From: JBBDRW01 sp040905265
GTDB taxonomy: Bacteria; Bacteroidota; Rhodothermia; Balneolales; Balneolaceae
Assembly (NCBI GenBank): GCA_040905265.1
Contig: JBBDRW010000056.1
Span: 1 to 47,711, forward strand
Direction of reading: 5' to 3'
DNA length: 47,711 nucleotides
Shown: positions 34,664 to 43,648 of the stretch, in pieces
Numbering within the stretch: position 1 is the first letter of the stretch
Layout of the letters: the number at the start of each line of letters is the position of its first letter
Position numbers and translations under genes: made by a program
The notes under the pieces: generated by a model
The model's database searches: none
Seen by the model: only the letters and a program-made list of their open reading frames with translations
What the model was told of the DNA's origin: nothing

Positions 34664-35813
34664 CAATCAGTGCCTTTATCAGTGAGTTCAGTTCCTGTTC
34701 GCTATGTTCTGCGGAAAGAGTCATCCGGAGACGGCTCGTCTCGACCGTCGGAGGACGGATCGCCTGCAGGAAGAACCCACGTTGATAGAGCGATCGGGAG
34801 AGTTCCAGTGCCTCCTCGTCACTGCCGGCCATCAGCGGGATAATATGCGACTCCCCCGCGCCACAGTCAAAACCGGCTGAACGCAATCGGGTACGGAGGC
34901 CAAGAGAGTTGCTCCGGAGCCGTTCCCGCTCCCGCTCCATGCCTGGAATCAGTTCGAACGCCGCATCGGCGGCGCCGACCACCCCGGGCGGCGGTGCTGT
35001 AGTATAGATAAAACCGCTGCAATAATTCACAAGCATGTCCCGGATCAGCTTGCCGCAAACAACAAATGCTCCGTATGCCCCGCCCGCTTTTCCGAGAGTC
35101 CCGATCAGCAGGTCAACCCCCTCTCTTCTGGCAGCCATGCCGAGGCCTTCCGGCCCGAGAACCCCGAACGCATGTGCATCATCCAGATAGAGAAGAGCGT
35201 GATAGCTGTCACGAAGCCGGATCAGATCCCCAACCGGCGCTTCATCCCCATCCATGCTGAACAGGGTTTCGGAGACAATCCAGACAGTACCCCTGTTCTC
35301 ACGTTTCGCCTGAATGAGCAGCTCTTCAAGGTGCTCCATATCGTTATGACGGAAACGGCGAAATGTGGCCCTGCCAAGCAATCCTCCCTGGATCAGGCTG
35401 TTGTGACACCGTTTGTCCGCCAGAATCACATCGTTTCTGCCTGTCAGTGCAGGCAGAATCGTCAGATTCGCCTGGAAGCCGCTTCCGAAAAGAAGTGCGG
35501 ACTCACTCCCGTAAAGCTTCGCAATTTTCTCTTCCAGCCGGTGGTGAATCTCCAGAGATCCCGATACGAGCCGTGATGCGGATGAACCGGCCCCAAACCG
35601 GCGGGTATAGTCGAGAGACCGTTCGATCACCTCCGGATGATGAGCAAGGCCGAGATAGTCATTGCTGCAGAAGTTCAGAAATGTCCGGCCGTCCAGCTCA
35701 ACCACGGTGCGAGAGGACGCACCGGATACCGGCACCAGTTCACGAAACCGGTTCTCTTCTCTTCTCCTGTCCAACTGATTTCGATACGTTTTGAAAGGGT
35801 CGTAGTGCGTCAC
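34650..35813 (-). CDS. bioF: 8-amino-7-oxononanoate synthase
   Basis: 387 residues of an alpha-oxoamine synthase. FCSNDYLGLAHHPEV (48-62), YLDDAHAFGVLGPEG and the PLP lysine K242 in IGTLGKAGGAYGAF are diagnostic for BioF, which condenses pimeloyl-ACP with alanine. The start is GTG (35811-35813), because no in-frame ATG precedes the conserved MTHYDPFKTYRNQL. It begins 6 b after the DUF4837 stop. bioB is not in the window. Confidence 0.95.
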   Translation of the reverse strand: MTHYDPFKTYRNQLDRRREENRFRELVPVSGASSRTVVELDGRTFLNFCSNDYLGLAHHPEVIERSLDYTRRFGAGSSASRLVSGSLEIHHRLEEKIAKLYGSESALLFGSGFQANLTILPALTGRNDVILADKRCHNSLIQGGLLGRATFRRFRHNDMEHLEELLIQAKRENRGTVWIVSETLFSMDGDEAPVGDLIRLRDSYHALLYLDDAHAFGVLGPEGLGMAARREGVDLLIGTLGKAGGAYGAFVVCGKLIRDMLVNYCSGFIYTTAPPPGVVGAADAAFELIPGMERERERLRSNSLGLRTRLRSAGFDCGAGESHIIPLMAGSDEEALELSRSLYQRGFFLQAIRPPTVETSRLRMTLSAEHSEQELNSLIKALIDDST

Positions 35814-35819
35814 GTGAAC

Positions 35820-36944
35820 CTACTGAACCGCCGATTGTTGTCCGTCTGACTCTTCATACCGGTCGGGGGTAAATGTTGAGTCCGATTCGAACGTACGCCC
35901 CATCGCCCGGAACTGATGAACAAATCTTCGCTTCCCGACATTCGGTGCAAACTGTCCATACTCGATCATAAAGAGCCTCTCTGTCTCCGGATCGTAATAG
36001 GTAAAATTCACAAACGGGCCTCCCATCAGGTCCGCTGTCATCTCCCAGATTCCCATCGTCTCCCAGCCGACAATCCGGTCGTCCCGATCGATCTCTCTGG
36101 TTTCAAGCCCGCGGTTATAATCGGTCTGCAGATAGGATTGAGGCCGTTCACCTCTCATATAGATCTCCATAAGAGAGTCTCTGGTAGCGTTGATCCACTC
36201 CGGATTCACAAAACCGGCATCCGGGACATCATCCTGCCACCAGGCCCACATCCAGCGGTTGTTGTTGGGGAGATATCTCCGGTATACAATCACCTTTGAC
36301 GTATCAACAGTCTGTACATAGTCATGCTGCATCCGGACACTCCAGCCGTTCCGGTTCCACAAGGAGTCGGAAACTTCCACCTGCTCTGCCCGTTCATAAA
36401 TACTCTCTTCCCACCGTGCCAACTCTCTGTCCAATGCCCGGCCGACAAGTTCCTCCTCCGCTCTCCGGATATTTTCGGCAAGCTCAGAGTCGGATGAAGA
36501 TGTCAAAACCAGTGCCCACTGATCCCTGTACCAGTGGTTGTTCAAGGGAAAAGCGAAACTCTCTCCGGAGCGAACCCGCTCTTCCACCTCATCACTGAGA
36601 ACCCCCCGGATTAAGGTGGACGCATTGGTTTCATCGTCGATCGGGCCTGCAAAGATGAGATTCTTATACTTCTGAAGCTGTTCAAGTTCCTCGTTTGACC
36701 GAAAGTCCCGGAACCGAAGGGTATAGAGCTCTTCCGGCTGTCCGGGAATCGTCTGCAGGTACCTGCCGAATGTCTCGCGAAGCGCCGCTGCTGTCTCACT
36801 TTCATGCAGGGTAGAGTCCATCACCACAAAAATCTCCACATTATCCCCGATAGCACGCTGACGATAGTCTCCCTCACATGCAGTCGAGAAAAGAAACCCC
36901 GCCAAAAGTAAAAGAAGCCCTATGTTCTGTTTGTTCATCTTCAT
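35820..36944 (-). CDS. DUF4837-family lipoprotein
   Basis: About 374 residues. Starting at 36944 (MKMNKQNIGLLLLLAGFLFS) gives a short signal with the lipobox FSTAC. ATGs at 36938 and 36956 are alternatives. The mature protein is acidic with aromatic-rich stretches such as NNRWMWAWWQDD and NFTYYDPETERLFMIEYGQ. It matches the DUF4837 family, found mainly in Bacteroidota-like bacteria, with no known function. It sits 38 b after trpA and 6 b before bioF on the same strand, so it is probably cotranscribed with trp and bio, though the connection to either pathway is unclear. Confidence 0.8.
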   Translation of the reverse strand: MKMNKQNIGLLLLLAGFLFSTACEGDYRQRAIGDNVEIFVVMDSTLHESETAAALRETFGRYLQTIPGQPEELYTLRFRDFRSNEELEQLQKYKNLIFAGPIDDETNASTLIRGVLSDEVEERVRSGESFAFPLNNHWYRDQWALVLTSSSDSELAENIRRAEEELVGRALDRELARWEESIYERAEQVEVSDSLWNRNGWSVRMQHDYVQTVDTSKVIVYRRYLPNNNRWMWAWWQDDVPDAGFVNPEWINATRDSLMEIYMRGERPQSYLQTDYNRGLETREIDRDDRIVGWETMGIWEMTADLMGGPFVNFTYYDPETERLFMIEYGQFAPNVGKRRFVHQFRAMGRTFESDSTFTPDRYEESDGQQSAVQ

Positions 36945-36982
36945 AATATCAATCATATATTGACCCAAAAAGCTATTATCTA

Positions 36983-37798
36983 TTAAATATCTCCAAATTT
37001 TAGCTGTTTCACAAATTGAAAGACCCTCTCTTTCCACCCTTTCTCCGGATAGTACGTGCGAATCTCATCGATCAATGCACTTCCGACAATAAATCCGTCC
37101 ACTTCACGGGAGATGACAGTGGCGTCTTCATGGCTGCGTATCCCAAAACCAACCAGCTTTGGATTCCGGGTGATATTCTCATTCACACGGTCGATAAACC
37201 GCCTGACCGACTGTGCCACTTCATCCCCGTCCCTCGCCCCGGTTACACCGGTAACTGATACGCAGTAGACAAACCCGTTTGACTCCCCGTCGATCCGGCG
37301 CATCCGCTCACTTCCGGTATTGGGTGCCACAAGGTAGATCAGGGATATTCCGTTTGTTTGAGCCGGCTGGTGAATGATGGGAGACTCCTCCATGGTAACG
37401 TCCGGAACGATCAAACCGTCTACACCCGCCGCTGCCGCTTCACGGAAAAATTCCTTGACCCCGTAGCTGAGAATCGGGTTGATATACCCCATCAGAACGA
37501 TCGGAATACCGGATTTGGCACGAATTTGACGAACCATTTCAAAGATCCGGTTCATCGTGATTCCATTCTCGATCGCACGGTTGCTGGCATACTGGATCGT
37601 CGGGCCGTCCGCCAGCGGATCGCTGAACGGCATTCCCAGTTCGATAATGTCCGCCCCGTTCTCTTCAAAGCCGAGCACCAGCTCTACGGTACTCTCCAGA
37701 TCGGGATACCCGGCCGTGAGAAAGAGCGCCATGATTTTATCGTCCGGCGTACGGTTACTGAAGAGAGATGTAAGTCTGTTATTGTTGGTTTTCGACAT
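36983..37798 (-). CDS. trpA: Tryptophan synthase alpha subunit
   Basis: 271 residues. The signature IIELGMPFSDPLADGPTIQ supplies E53 and D64, equivalent to the catalytic E49 and D60 of E. coli TrpA. GVDGLIVPDVTMEES and GFGIRSHEDA follow. It cleaves indole-3-glycerol phosphate and channels indole to TrpB. It is the last trp gene of the operon, 109 b after trpB. No terminator was seen between it and the DUF4837 gene. Confidence 0.97.
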   Translation of the reverse strand: MSKTNNNRLTSLFSNRTPDDKIMALFLTAGYPDLESTVELVLGFEENGADIIELGMPFSDPLADGPTIQYASNRAIENGITMNRIFEMVRQIRAKSGIPIVLMGYINPILSYGVKEFFREAAAAGVDGLIVPDVTMEESPIIHQPAQTNGISLIYLVAPNTGSERMRRIDGESNGFVYCVSVTGVTGARDGDEVAQSVRRFIDRVNENITRNPKLVGFGIRSHEDATVISREVDGFIVGSALIDEIRTYYPEKGWKERVFQFVKQLKFGDI

Positions 37799-37867
37799 AG
37801 GGTGATTCCTGTTCAGTTAAACGTATTCAGGTCAGAAGCCGGGAGCCGAAGGAAACAAAGTGAAAAT

Positions 37868-37895
37868 ATTCTGACTCCTGACTCCTGTATTCTAC
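37868..37895 (-). repeat. Iterated AGTCAGG/ATTCTG string, copy 4 (trpB-trpA gap)
   Basis: Plus strand ATTCTGACTCCTGACTCCTG then TATTCTAC. The reverse complement matches the string at 39111 (CAGGAGTCAGGAGTCAGA is shared). Confidence 0.6.
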
Positions 37896-37907
37896 AGGTA
37901 CTCCATT

Positions 37908-39092
37908 CTACAGATACTCCGATATCGTCGTCATATCCTTGTCCCCGCGGCCGGAGCAGTTGACTACCACGATCTCGTCCTTCCGGGTTAGCGGCATCAG
38001 TTTCTCCAGCCAGGCGAGTGCGTGTGCCGTCTCCAGTGCGGGGATGATCCCCTCCTTCTCCGAGACCAGTTTGACCGCCTCCATCGCCTCCCTGTCGGTC
38101 ACACCGTGGTAGTGGACCCGTTTCAGATCATGCAGATAGGCGTGTTCAGGGCCGATCCCGGGGTAGTCCAGGCCTGCGCTGATCGAGTGGGCCAGCAGTA
38201 CCTGCCCCTCCTCACTCTGAAGCAGGTAGCTGAGAGAGCCGTGCAGCACTCCGAAAGTCCCTCTGGTCAGTGTGGCGGCCGTTTTGTCGGTATCCGCACC
38301 CAGGCCGGCCGCCTCGATAGCAATCATTTTCACGTTCTCATCCTCCAGAAACGGGTGGAGAAACCCGATTGCATTCGACCCTCCCCCGACACAGGCGAGC
38401 AGGTAGTCGGGGCTCCGCCCCTCCTCCTTTTTGATCTGATCCATCGTCTCCAGGCCGATCACCCGCTGAAAATCCCGCACCATCATCGGATAGGGGTGCG
38501 GCCCAACGACCGATCCGATGATGTAAAACGTATTCTCCACATTGGTAACCCAGTCCCGGATCGCCTCGTTGGTAGCATCTTTCAGGGTTTTGGACCCACT
38601 CTCCACACTGCGTACCTCCGCTCCCAGCAGCCGCATCCGGTCCACATTCAGTTTCTGGCGAACCATATCTTCAGCACCCATATAGACAATACACTCCATC
38701 CCGAATTTGGCACAGGCGGTGGCGGTGGCGACCCCGTGCTGCCCGGCACCGGTCTCGGCGATGATCCGGGTTTTTCCCATCCGGCGTGCCATCAGGATCT
38801 GGCCGATCGCATTGTTGATCTTGTGTGCCCCGGTATGGCAAAGATCCTCTCGCTTGAGATAGATTTTGGCAGCGCCATAGTACTCCGTCAACCTGTTGGC
38901 AAAGGTCAGTTGCGTCGGCCGCCCGACATACTCCCGCAGCAGGTCACGAAATTCCGCCTGAAACGCCTGGTCCTCTCGGGCGGCCAGGTAGGCCTCTTCC
39001 AGCTCCTCGATCGCCGGAATCAAAATTTCAGGGACAAATTTCCCTCCGAATGATCCGTAGTACCCTGTTTTTGTAGGTGCTTCGTATTTCAT
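37908..39092 (-). CDS. trpB: Tryptophan synthase beta subunit
   Basis: 394 residues. The PLP lysine is K91 in CHTGAHKINNAIGQ. ETGAGQHGVATATACA, VGGGSNAIGF and NCSGRGDKD are the TrpB1-type signatures. It condenses indole with serine to give tryptophan in complex with TrpA. It follows trpF by 29 b and precedes trpA. Confidence 0.98.
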   Translation of the reverse strand: MKYEAPTKTGYYGSFGGKFVPEILIPAIEELEEAYLAAREDQAFQAEFRDLLREYVGRPTQLTFANRLTEYYGAAKIYLKREDLCHTGAHKINNAIGQILMARRMGKTRIIAETGAGQHGVATATACAKFGMECIVYMGAEDMVRQKLNVDRMRLLGAEVRSVESGSKTLKDATNEAIRDWVTNVENTFYIIGSVVGPHPYPMMVRDFQRVIGLETMDQIKKEEGRSPDYLLACVGGGSNAIGFLHPFLEDENVKMIAIEAAGLGADTDKTAATLTRGTFGVLHGSLSYLLQSEEGQVLLAHSISAGLDYPGIGPEHAYLHDLKRVHYHGVTDREAMEAVKLVSEKEGIIPALETAHALAWLEKLMPLTRKDEIVVVNCSGRGDKDMTTISEYL

Positions 39093-39110
39093 ATTGGTAT
39101 GTACGAGTTA

Positions 39111-39136
39111 GAATTCAGGAGTCAGGAGTCAGATTC
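39111..39136 (+). repeat. Iterated AGTCAGG string, copy 5 (end of trpF)
   Basis: GAATTCAGGAGTCAGGAGTC followed by AGATTC. It overlaps the last codons of trpF and shares 18 b, inverted, with copy 4. Confidence 0.6.
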
Positions 39137-39784
39137 ATTGATCTTTTCCATCTCTTCAAAAAAGGCTTCGATTTTGTCGAAATCTTTCACTCCGGGAGAC
39201 TCTTCGAGCCCGCTGGAGAGATCCACAGCCCAGGGCCGCACTGTACCGCACGCCCCGGCAATATTGGCCCGCTTCAGCCCCCCGCTCAGAAAAAAGGGAG
39301 TTTCTTGTGATAACTCATTCAACAGATTCCAGTTGAACGCCAGTCCGGTTCCACCCCAAAGCTGATCCGTTTTCGTGTCGAAGAGCAGATAGTCGACGAC
39401 CCCCCGGTAGGGTTCAATCTCACTATTCAGGGCCGCTGCATCTGTCCCCTCCCCGACATGAAATACCTTGATAACAGGCCTATCGATCAACTGGCAGTAG
39501 TCCGGAGACTCATTTCCATGGAGCTGCACCAGATCGATTCCGGTCTCCCTGGCAATCATGTTGACGTCATCCAGCGGCTGGTTTACAAAAACCCCCACCG
39601 TCTCGGGCCCTTCGATCCAGTTGATGATCGCACCCGCTTTGGCCGGCTCCAGATAGCGCGGACTCTTCTCATAAAAGATAAATCCGAGGTAGTCGGCCAA
39701 TGCCCCCGCCGCAAACCGGGCATCCTCCAGAGAGGTCAGCCCGCAAACTTTTACCCGAATCCTGTTGTCCTTACTGTCTGTCAT
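39122..39784 (-). CDS. trpF: Phosphoribosylanthranilate isomerase
   Basis: 220 residues. The N-terminal VKVCGLTSLEDARFA carries the catalytic Cys (general base), VQLHGNESPDYC and FLSGGLKRANI follow, and WAVDLSSGLEESPGVKD holds the catalytic Asp near the C-terminus. It converts PRA to CdRP. It lies 34 b after trpC. The last codons overlap the AGTCAGG string at 39111. Confidence 0.95.
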   Translation of the reverse strand: MTDSKDNRIRVKVCGLTSLEDARFAAGALADYLGFIFYEKSPRYLEPAKAGAIINWIEGPETVGVFVNQPLDDVNMIARETGIDLVQLHGNESPDYCQLIDRPVIKVFHVGEGTDAAALNSEIEPYRGVVDYLLFDTKTDQLWGGTGLAFNWNLLNELSQETPFFLSGGLKRANIAGACGTVRPWAVDLSSGLEESPGVKDFDKIEAFFEEMEKINESDS

Positions 39785-39818
39785 CTGTAAACCATTGCGT
39801 TACAACATTTCGATCCAA

Positions 39819-40637
39819 TCAACCGGCTTGTGCATCCTCTGTTTCCAGCAGGCCCCGGTACCCATCCAGAAGCCGCTTCACCGCATCTTCCGGAGAGGGT
39901 TGACGCATAAAATACTCTCCGATCAGGGCCGCCTGAATCCCGTTCCTGTGGAGGAGAAGCAGATCCTTCGGTGAGGAGAGCCCGCTCTCTGAAACCCGGA
40001 CCGTCTTCTCCGGTGAGAGGTTCAGAAGCTCCACGCCCCGGTGCAGATCCACCTCAAAGGTATTGAGGTCCCGATTGTTCACCCCAAACAGGCCGACCAG
40101 GCTCCAGTTGAGCATCTCCACCTCCTCCAGACTGTAGCACTCCACCAGTGCATCCAGCCCGAACTCACGGCTGGCGTGCAGCAGCTCCTCAAGTTGTGAA
40201 CCGGAGGTGACGGTTGCGATCAGCAGAACGGCATCCGCGCCGTACGCCCTCGCCTCCTTCACCTGATAGGGTTCGACAATAAAATCTTTGCGCAACAAAG
40301 GGATAGGGACTTCTTTTGAAATTTCATTCAGATACTTCAGGTCCCCTTGAAAAAACGGAACGTCCGTCAACACCGAAATGGCAGAGGCCCCTCCGTCCAG
40401 GTACCCGGCGGCGATCTTCAACGGATCGAAATCCTCACGGATTACCCCTTTTGAGGGAGACGCTTTCTTCACTTCGGCGATAATCGATATCTCCTCTCCC
40501 CTCAGCGCATCGGCGAAACCAAGCCGCGTCTTTTCATACTGCTCCAGCGACTCCAGGTCGCGAAACGTCACCTCCCGCTTTCTTCGGGAGAGATCCTCCC
40601 GCGTCTTCTCAACAATCTGTTCCAGTATAGAACTCAT
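39819..40637 (-). CDS. trpC: Indole-3-glycerol phosphate synthase
   Basis: 272 residues. ISIIAEVKKASPSKGVI gives the KxSPSKG motif with the catalytic Lys. PLLRKDFIVEPYQVKEARA supplies further active-site Lys and Glu, and GVNNRDLNTFEVD follows. It closes CdRP to indole-glycerol phosphate. It is a stand-alone TrpC, separate from TrpF, unlike the E. coli fusion. It starts at the ATG whose complement lies at 40635-40637, 102 b after trpD. Confidence 0.97.
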   Translation of the reverse strand: MSSILEQIVEKTREDLSRRKREVTFRDLESLEQYEKTRLGFADALRGEEISIIAEVKKASPSKGVIREDFDPLKIAAGYLDGGASAISVLTDVPFFQGDLKYLNEISKEVPIPLLRKDFIVEPYQVKEARAYGADAVLLIATVTSGSQLEELLHASREFGLDALVECYSLEEVEMLNWSLVGLFGVNNRDLNTFEVDLHRGVELLNLSPEKTVRVSESGLSSPKDLLLLHRNGIQAALIGEYFMRQPSPEDAVKRLLDGYRGLLETEDAQAG

Positions 40638-40739
40638 CGTTCCAGAATTATCAAATTACAGTCGTTTACCCGATGCCTGCCCGCCCCGATCAATCCGGCC
40701 CAGGCAGATACCAGGCTCCTGCCGGGAAAACCAGGCCGG

Positions 40740-41789
40740 TCACCCTCCGGCTTGAGACGATTGAACATCCTGCGTCGCTTCGGCAAACTCCTTCAGCTTC
40801 TGTTTGGCGCTGCCGCTTTGCACCGCCTCCTCCGCCAGGGACTTCGCCTCCTTCAATGTGGCGGCGGCACCGGATACATGAATGGCAAACGCCGCATTCA
40901 GCAGAACGATACCGGCCTGGGCATCCGTGGCACTTCCATCCAGGATCGATTGAATAATATCCGCGTTCGTACCGGAATCTCCGCCCGACAGCTCGTCTGG
41001 AGCGGCCAGCGAAAACCCGATGGCCTCCGGATTAAACAGAGTTGAAGTAAACGTCCCATCTCCTTTCAATTCAAAGATTTCTGTAGAATCAGAAAGGCTC
41101 ACTTCATCCAGCCCGTCCCTGGCGTGCAGGGTATAGGCCTGTTCGGTTTCCAGGTTGGAGAGGATCTGAACCATCGTCTCGGCGGTGTCGCGGTTAAAGG
41201 CTCCGATCACCTGCCGTTTCACATCGGCCGGGTTCAGGAGCGGGCCCAGTACATTAAAAAAGGTCCGGATCTTCAACGCCTTCCGGGCCGGCATCACATA
41301 CTTCATGGCGGGATGAAAATTGGGAGCAAACATAAATGCCATTCCAGTCTCACGGAAGACCTCTTCGACCCCCTCCTTTTGTAAAGTCGCCACAACACCC
41401 AGCTCCTCCAGGACGTCTGCACTGCCGCAGCGGCTGGAGACACTGCGATTTCCATGCTTCAGGACCGGCACCCCGGCTCCGGCCACCACCAGCATGGCAG
41501 CCGTTGAGATGTTAAATGTCCCGGACCGGTCGCCTCCGGTTCCACAGAGATCGACCGCGCCGTCGGTATCAACCTCAACCCGCACAGCAGCGTCCCGCAT
41601 CACCTTTACAAATTCAGTCAATTCGTCAATGGTCTCCCCTTTTTGCCTCATCCCGAAGAGAAATGCCGCCACCTCTTCATGGCTGACGTCACCGTTCACA
41701 ATCGACTCCAGAGCAAAACGGGCATCCTCCCGCGACAGATCCGTACCGGCCGAAAGGGTTTCGAGTACATCTTTAAACTGTTGTGCCAT
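40740..41789 (-). CDS. trpD: Anthranilate phosphoribosyltransferase
   Basis: 349 residues. DLCGTGGDRSGTFNISTAAM is the PRPP-binding signature and KHGNRSVSSRCGSADVLEELG the anthranilate site. NVLGPLLNPA and the C-terminal LNAAFAI are also conserved. It transfers phosphoribosyl to anthranilate. It is not fused to TrpG. It lies 23 b after trpG. Confidence 0.97.
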   Translation of the reverse strand: MAQQFKDVLETLSAGTDLSREDARFALESIVNGDVSHEEVAAFLFGMRQKGETIDELTEFVKVMRDAAVRVEVDTDGAVDLCGTGGDRSGTFNISTAAMLVVAGAGVPVLKHGNRSVSSRCGSADVLEELGVVATLQKEGVEEVFRETGMAFMFAPNFHPAMKYVMPARKALKIRTFFNVLGPLLNPADVKRQVIGAFNRDTAETMVQILSNLETEQAYTLHARDGLDEVSLSDSTEIFELKGDGTFTSTLFNPEAIGFSLAAPDELSGGDSGTNADIIQSILDGSATDAQAGIVLLNAAFAIHVSGAAATLKEAKSLAEEAVQSGSAKQKLKEFAEATQDVQSSQAGG

Positions 41790-41812
41790 AATCGGTTACA
41801 ATTGGTTGTTAT

Positions 41813-42400
41813 TCAGGATGAGGATACTTCCTTACGCTTCTGAAGCACCCAGTTGCGGATGATCCGCGGCCCTTCCGTCGTCAGGATGCTTTCCGGATGA
41901 AATTGAATCCCTTCCACCGGATTCTGCCGGTGGCGAACCCCCATAATCACCCCATCCTCTGTCCTGGCCGTCACCTCCAGCTCCTCCGGAACCGAATCGG
42001 GCTGCAGAGCCAGCGAGTGGTAACGGGTTGCTGTAAAGCCCTCGGCAACATCGCTAAAAACAGATTTCCCGTCATGGTAGATCAGGGAGGTTTTGCCGTG
42101 CATCAGGCTGGGTGCGTGAACCACCGTTGCCCCGTATACCTGCCCGATCGCCTGGTGCCCGAGACAGACTCCCAATATCGGAATTTCTGAACCCAATTCC
42201 CGGATCACCGCTTCGGTTACCCCTGCATCCTCCGGGCGGCCGGGGCCGGGAGAGATGAGGATTTTTTCCGGCTGCAGGGCAGCAATCTCACTGACCGTCA
42301 GGTCATCATTCCGGATGACCCGGTAGGTTTCACAATCGGCCGCCACCAGATGGACCAGATTGTAGGTAAACGAGTCATAATTGTCGATAATCAGAATCAT
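41813..42400 (-). CDS. trpG: Anthranilate synthase glutamine amidotransferase subunit
   Basis: 195 residues. IIDNYDSFTYNLVHL, ISPGPGRPEDAG, the nucleophile C79 in LGVCLGHQAIGQ, and H168/E170 in FHPES form a class I amidotransferase triad. It feeds ammonia from glutamine to TrpE. The same family includes PabA, and sharing with para-aminobenzoate synthesis is possible, but the position inside the trp operon favours trpG. It is separated from trpE by trpS. Confidence 0.95.
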   Translation of the reverse strand: MILIIDNYDSFTYNLVHLVAADCETYRVIRNDDLTVSEIAALQPEKILISPGPGRPEDAGVTEAVIRELGSEIPILGVCLGHQAIGQVYGATVVHAPSLMHGKTSLIYHDGKSVFSDVAEGFTATRYHSLALQPDSVPEELEVTARTEDGVIMGVRHRQNPVEGIQFHPESILTTEGPRIIRNWVLQKRKEVSSS

Positions 42401-42530
42401 ACTCTCATTACATCTGGAAGATTAATGTCTGTACGAAACAGGCCGGGTGCACAACTGCCCTTTCACCCTGTCCGCCCGTTTCTGTTGTTCATACATCTGT
42501 ATTAGAACCACTCTGCCACTTCAATCTCTT

Positions 42531-43580
42531 TCACGATCCCGGAGTGGTGCAGGCCCGGATCAACCCGGTTGCTTCCCGAACCGGCTCCATGACCGATTCG
42601 GCGCGTTTTCGGGCCTTTTTCCCACCCTCCTTCAAGACATCCATCAGAAAGTCCCGGTCGCCGGCAAGCTCCTTTCTCTTCTCTCTCGCCTCCTCAAAAT
42701 AACCGGTAATCAGCCCTAGAAGCTCCTTTTTGGCATGGCCATAGCCGTATCCGCCATTTCGGTAGCTGGCCGCTATCTCCTCGCGCTTCTCCTCCCCGGC
42801 AAAAAGCCGGATCAGTGCAAATACATTGCAGCTGTCGGGATCCTTGGGATCCTCCAGGGCAGCAGAGTCGGTCTGAATGGACATCACCTTTTTCTTTAAC
42901 GCGTTTCCCTCATCAAAAATGCCAATCGTATTCCCGTACGACTTGCTCATCTTCCGACCGTCGATCCCCGGAACCACCGCAACCGACTTGACAATATACT
43001 CTTCGGGCTGTTTCAGGAGTTCCTCACCATAGACGTGGTTGAACTTTCCGGCCAGGTCCCGGCAGATCTCGATATTCTGTTTCTGATCCTGCCCCACCGG
43101 CACCAGGTCGGAGTGGTAGATCAGGATATCGGCCGCCTGCAGCACCGGGTAGGTAAAGAGTCCGATGTTCGGGCTGAGGCCCTGTGCCACCTTGTCTTTG
43201 TAAGAGACCCCCTTCTCCATCAGGCTGACCGGGCAGAAGGTTCCCAGGATCCACGCCAGTTCGGTTACCTGGGGTACGTCCGACTGAAGGAAGAAAGTAC
43301 AGGACTCCGGATCGAGCCCGAGAGCCAGGTAGTCGAGCGCGATGTCGATCGAGTTCTCACGGATTTCATCCCCGTCGTTGATGGCGGTGAGGGAGTGGTA
43401 GTTGGCAATAAAGTAGAATGCGTCTCCCCCCTGCTGCATCCGGATATGCTGCCGGATCGCTCCAAAATAGTTCCCCAGGTGGAGCTTGCCCGACGGAGTG
43501 ATCCCGGAGAGGATAGTTTTGGGGCCGCCCTTGCCCTTGCTCTTGCTCCGCGAAGTATTCGTTTTGTTTTTGTCAGTCAT
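42531..43580 (-). CDS. trpS: Tryptophanyl-tRNA synthetase inside the trp operon
   Basis: 349 residues of a class Ic synthetase. The HIGH-equivalent PSGKLHLGN (29-37) and the KMSKS motif (210-214, GRKMSKSYGNT) are present, with GQDQKQNIEICRDLA between them. A basic, low-complexity N-terminal tail (about residues 3-18) extends beyond the usual start. It charges tRNA-Trp. Placed between trpE and trpG, its expression should respond to the attenuator at 45255-45389, linking charging capacity to charged tRNA level. Confidence 0.97.
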   Translation of the reverse strand: MTDKNKTNTSRSKSKGKGGPKTILSGITPSGKLHLGNYFGAIRQHIRMQQGGDAFYFIANYHSLTAINDGDEIRENSIDIALDYLALGLDPESCTFFLQSDVPQVTELAWILGTFCPVSLMEKGVSYKDKVAQGLSPNIGLFTYPVLQAADILIYHSDLVPVGQDQKQNIEICRDLAGKFNHVYGEELLKQPEEYIVKSVAVVPGIDGRKMSKSYGNTIGIFDEGNALKKKVMSIQTDSAALEDPKDPDSCNVFALIRLFAGEEKREEIAASYRNGGYGYGHAKKELLGLITGYFEEAREKRKELAGDRDFLMDVLKEGGKKARKRAESVMEPVREATGLIRACTTPGS

Positions 43581-43648
43581 GTTGTCGTTTCAGTCAGAAG
43601 TTTGCAATCTTGGTGTCTGTTTTCACTGTCCGTTTCCGGTATTCCCTG

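Noticed and set aside
38022..39053. 343-codon plus-strand open frame opposite trpB
   Set aside because: Shadow of trpB, whose motifs are unmistakable. No start context and no family resemblance.
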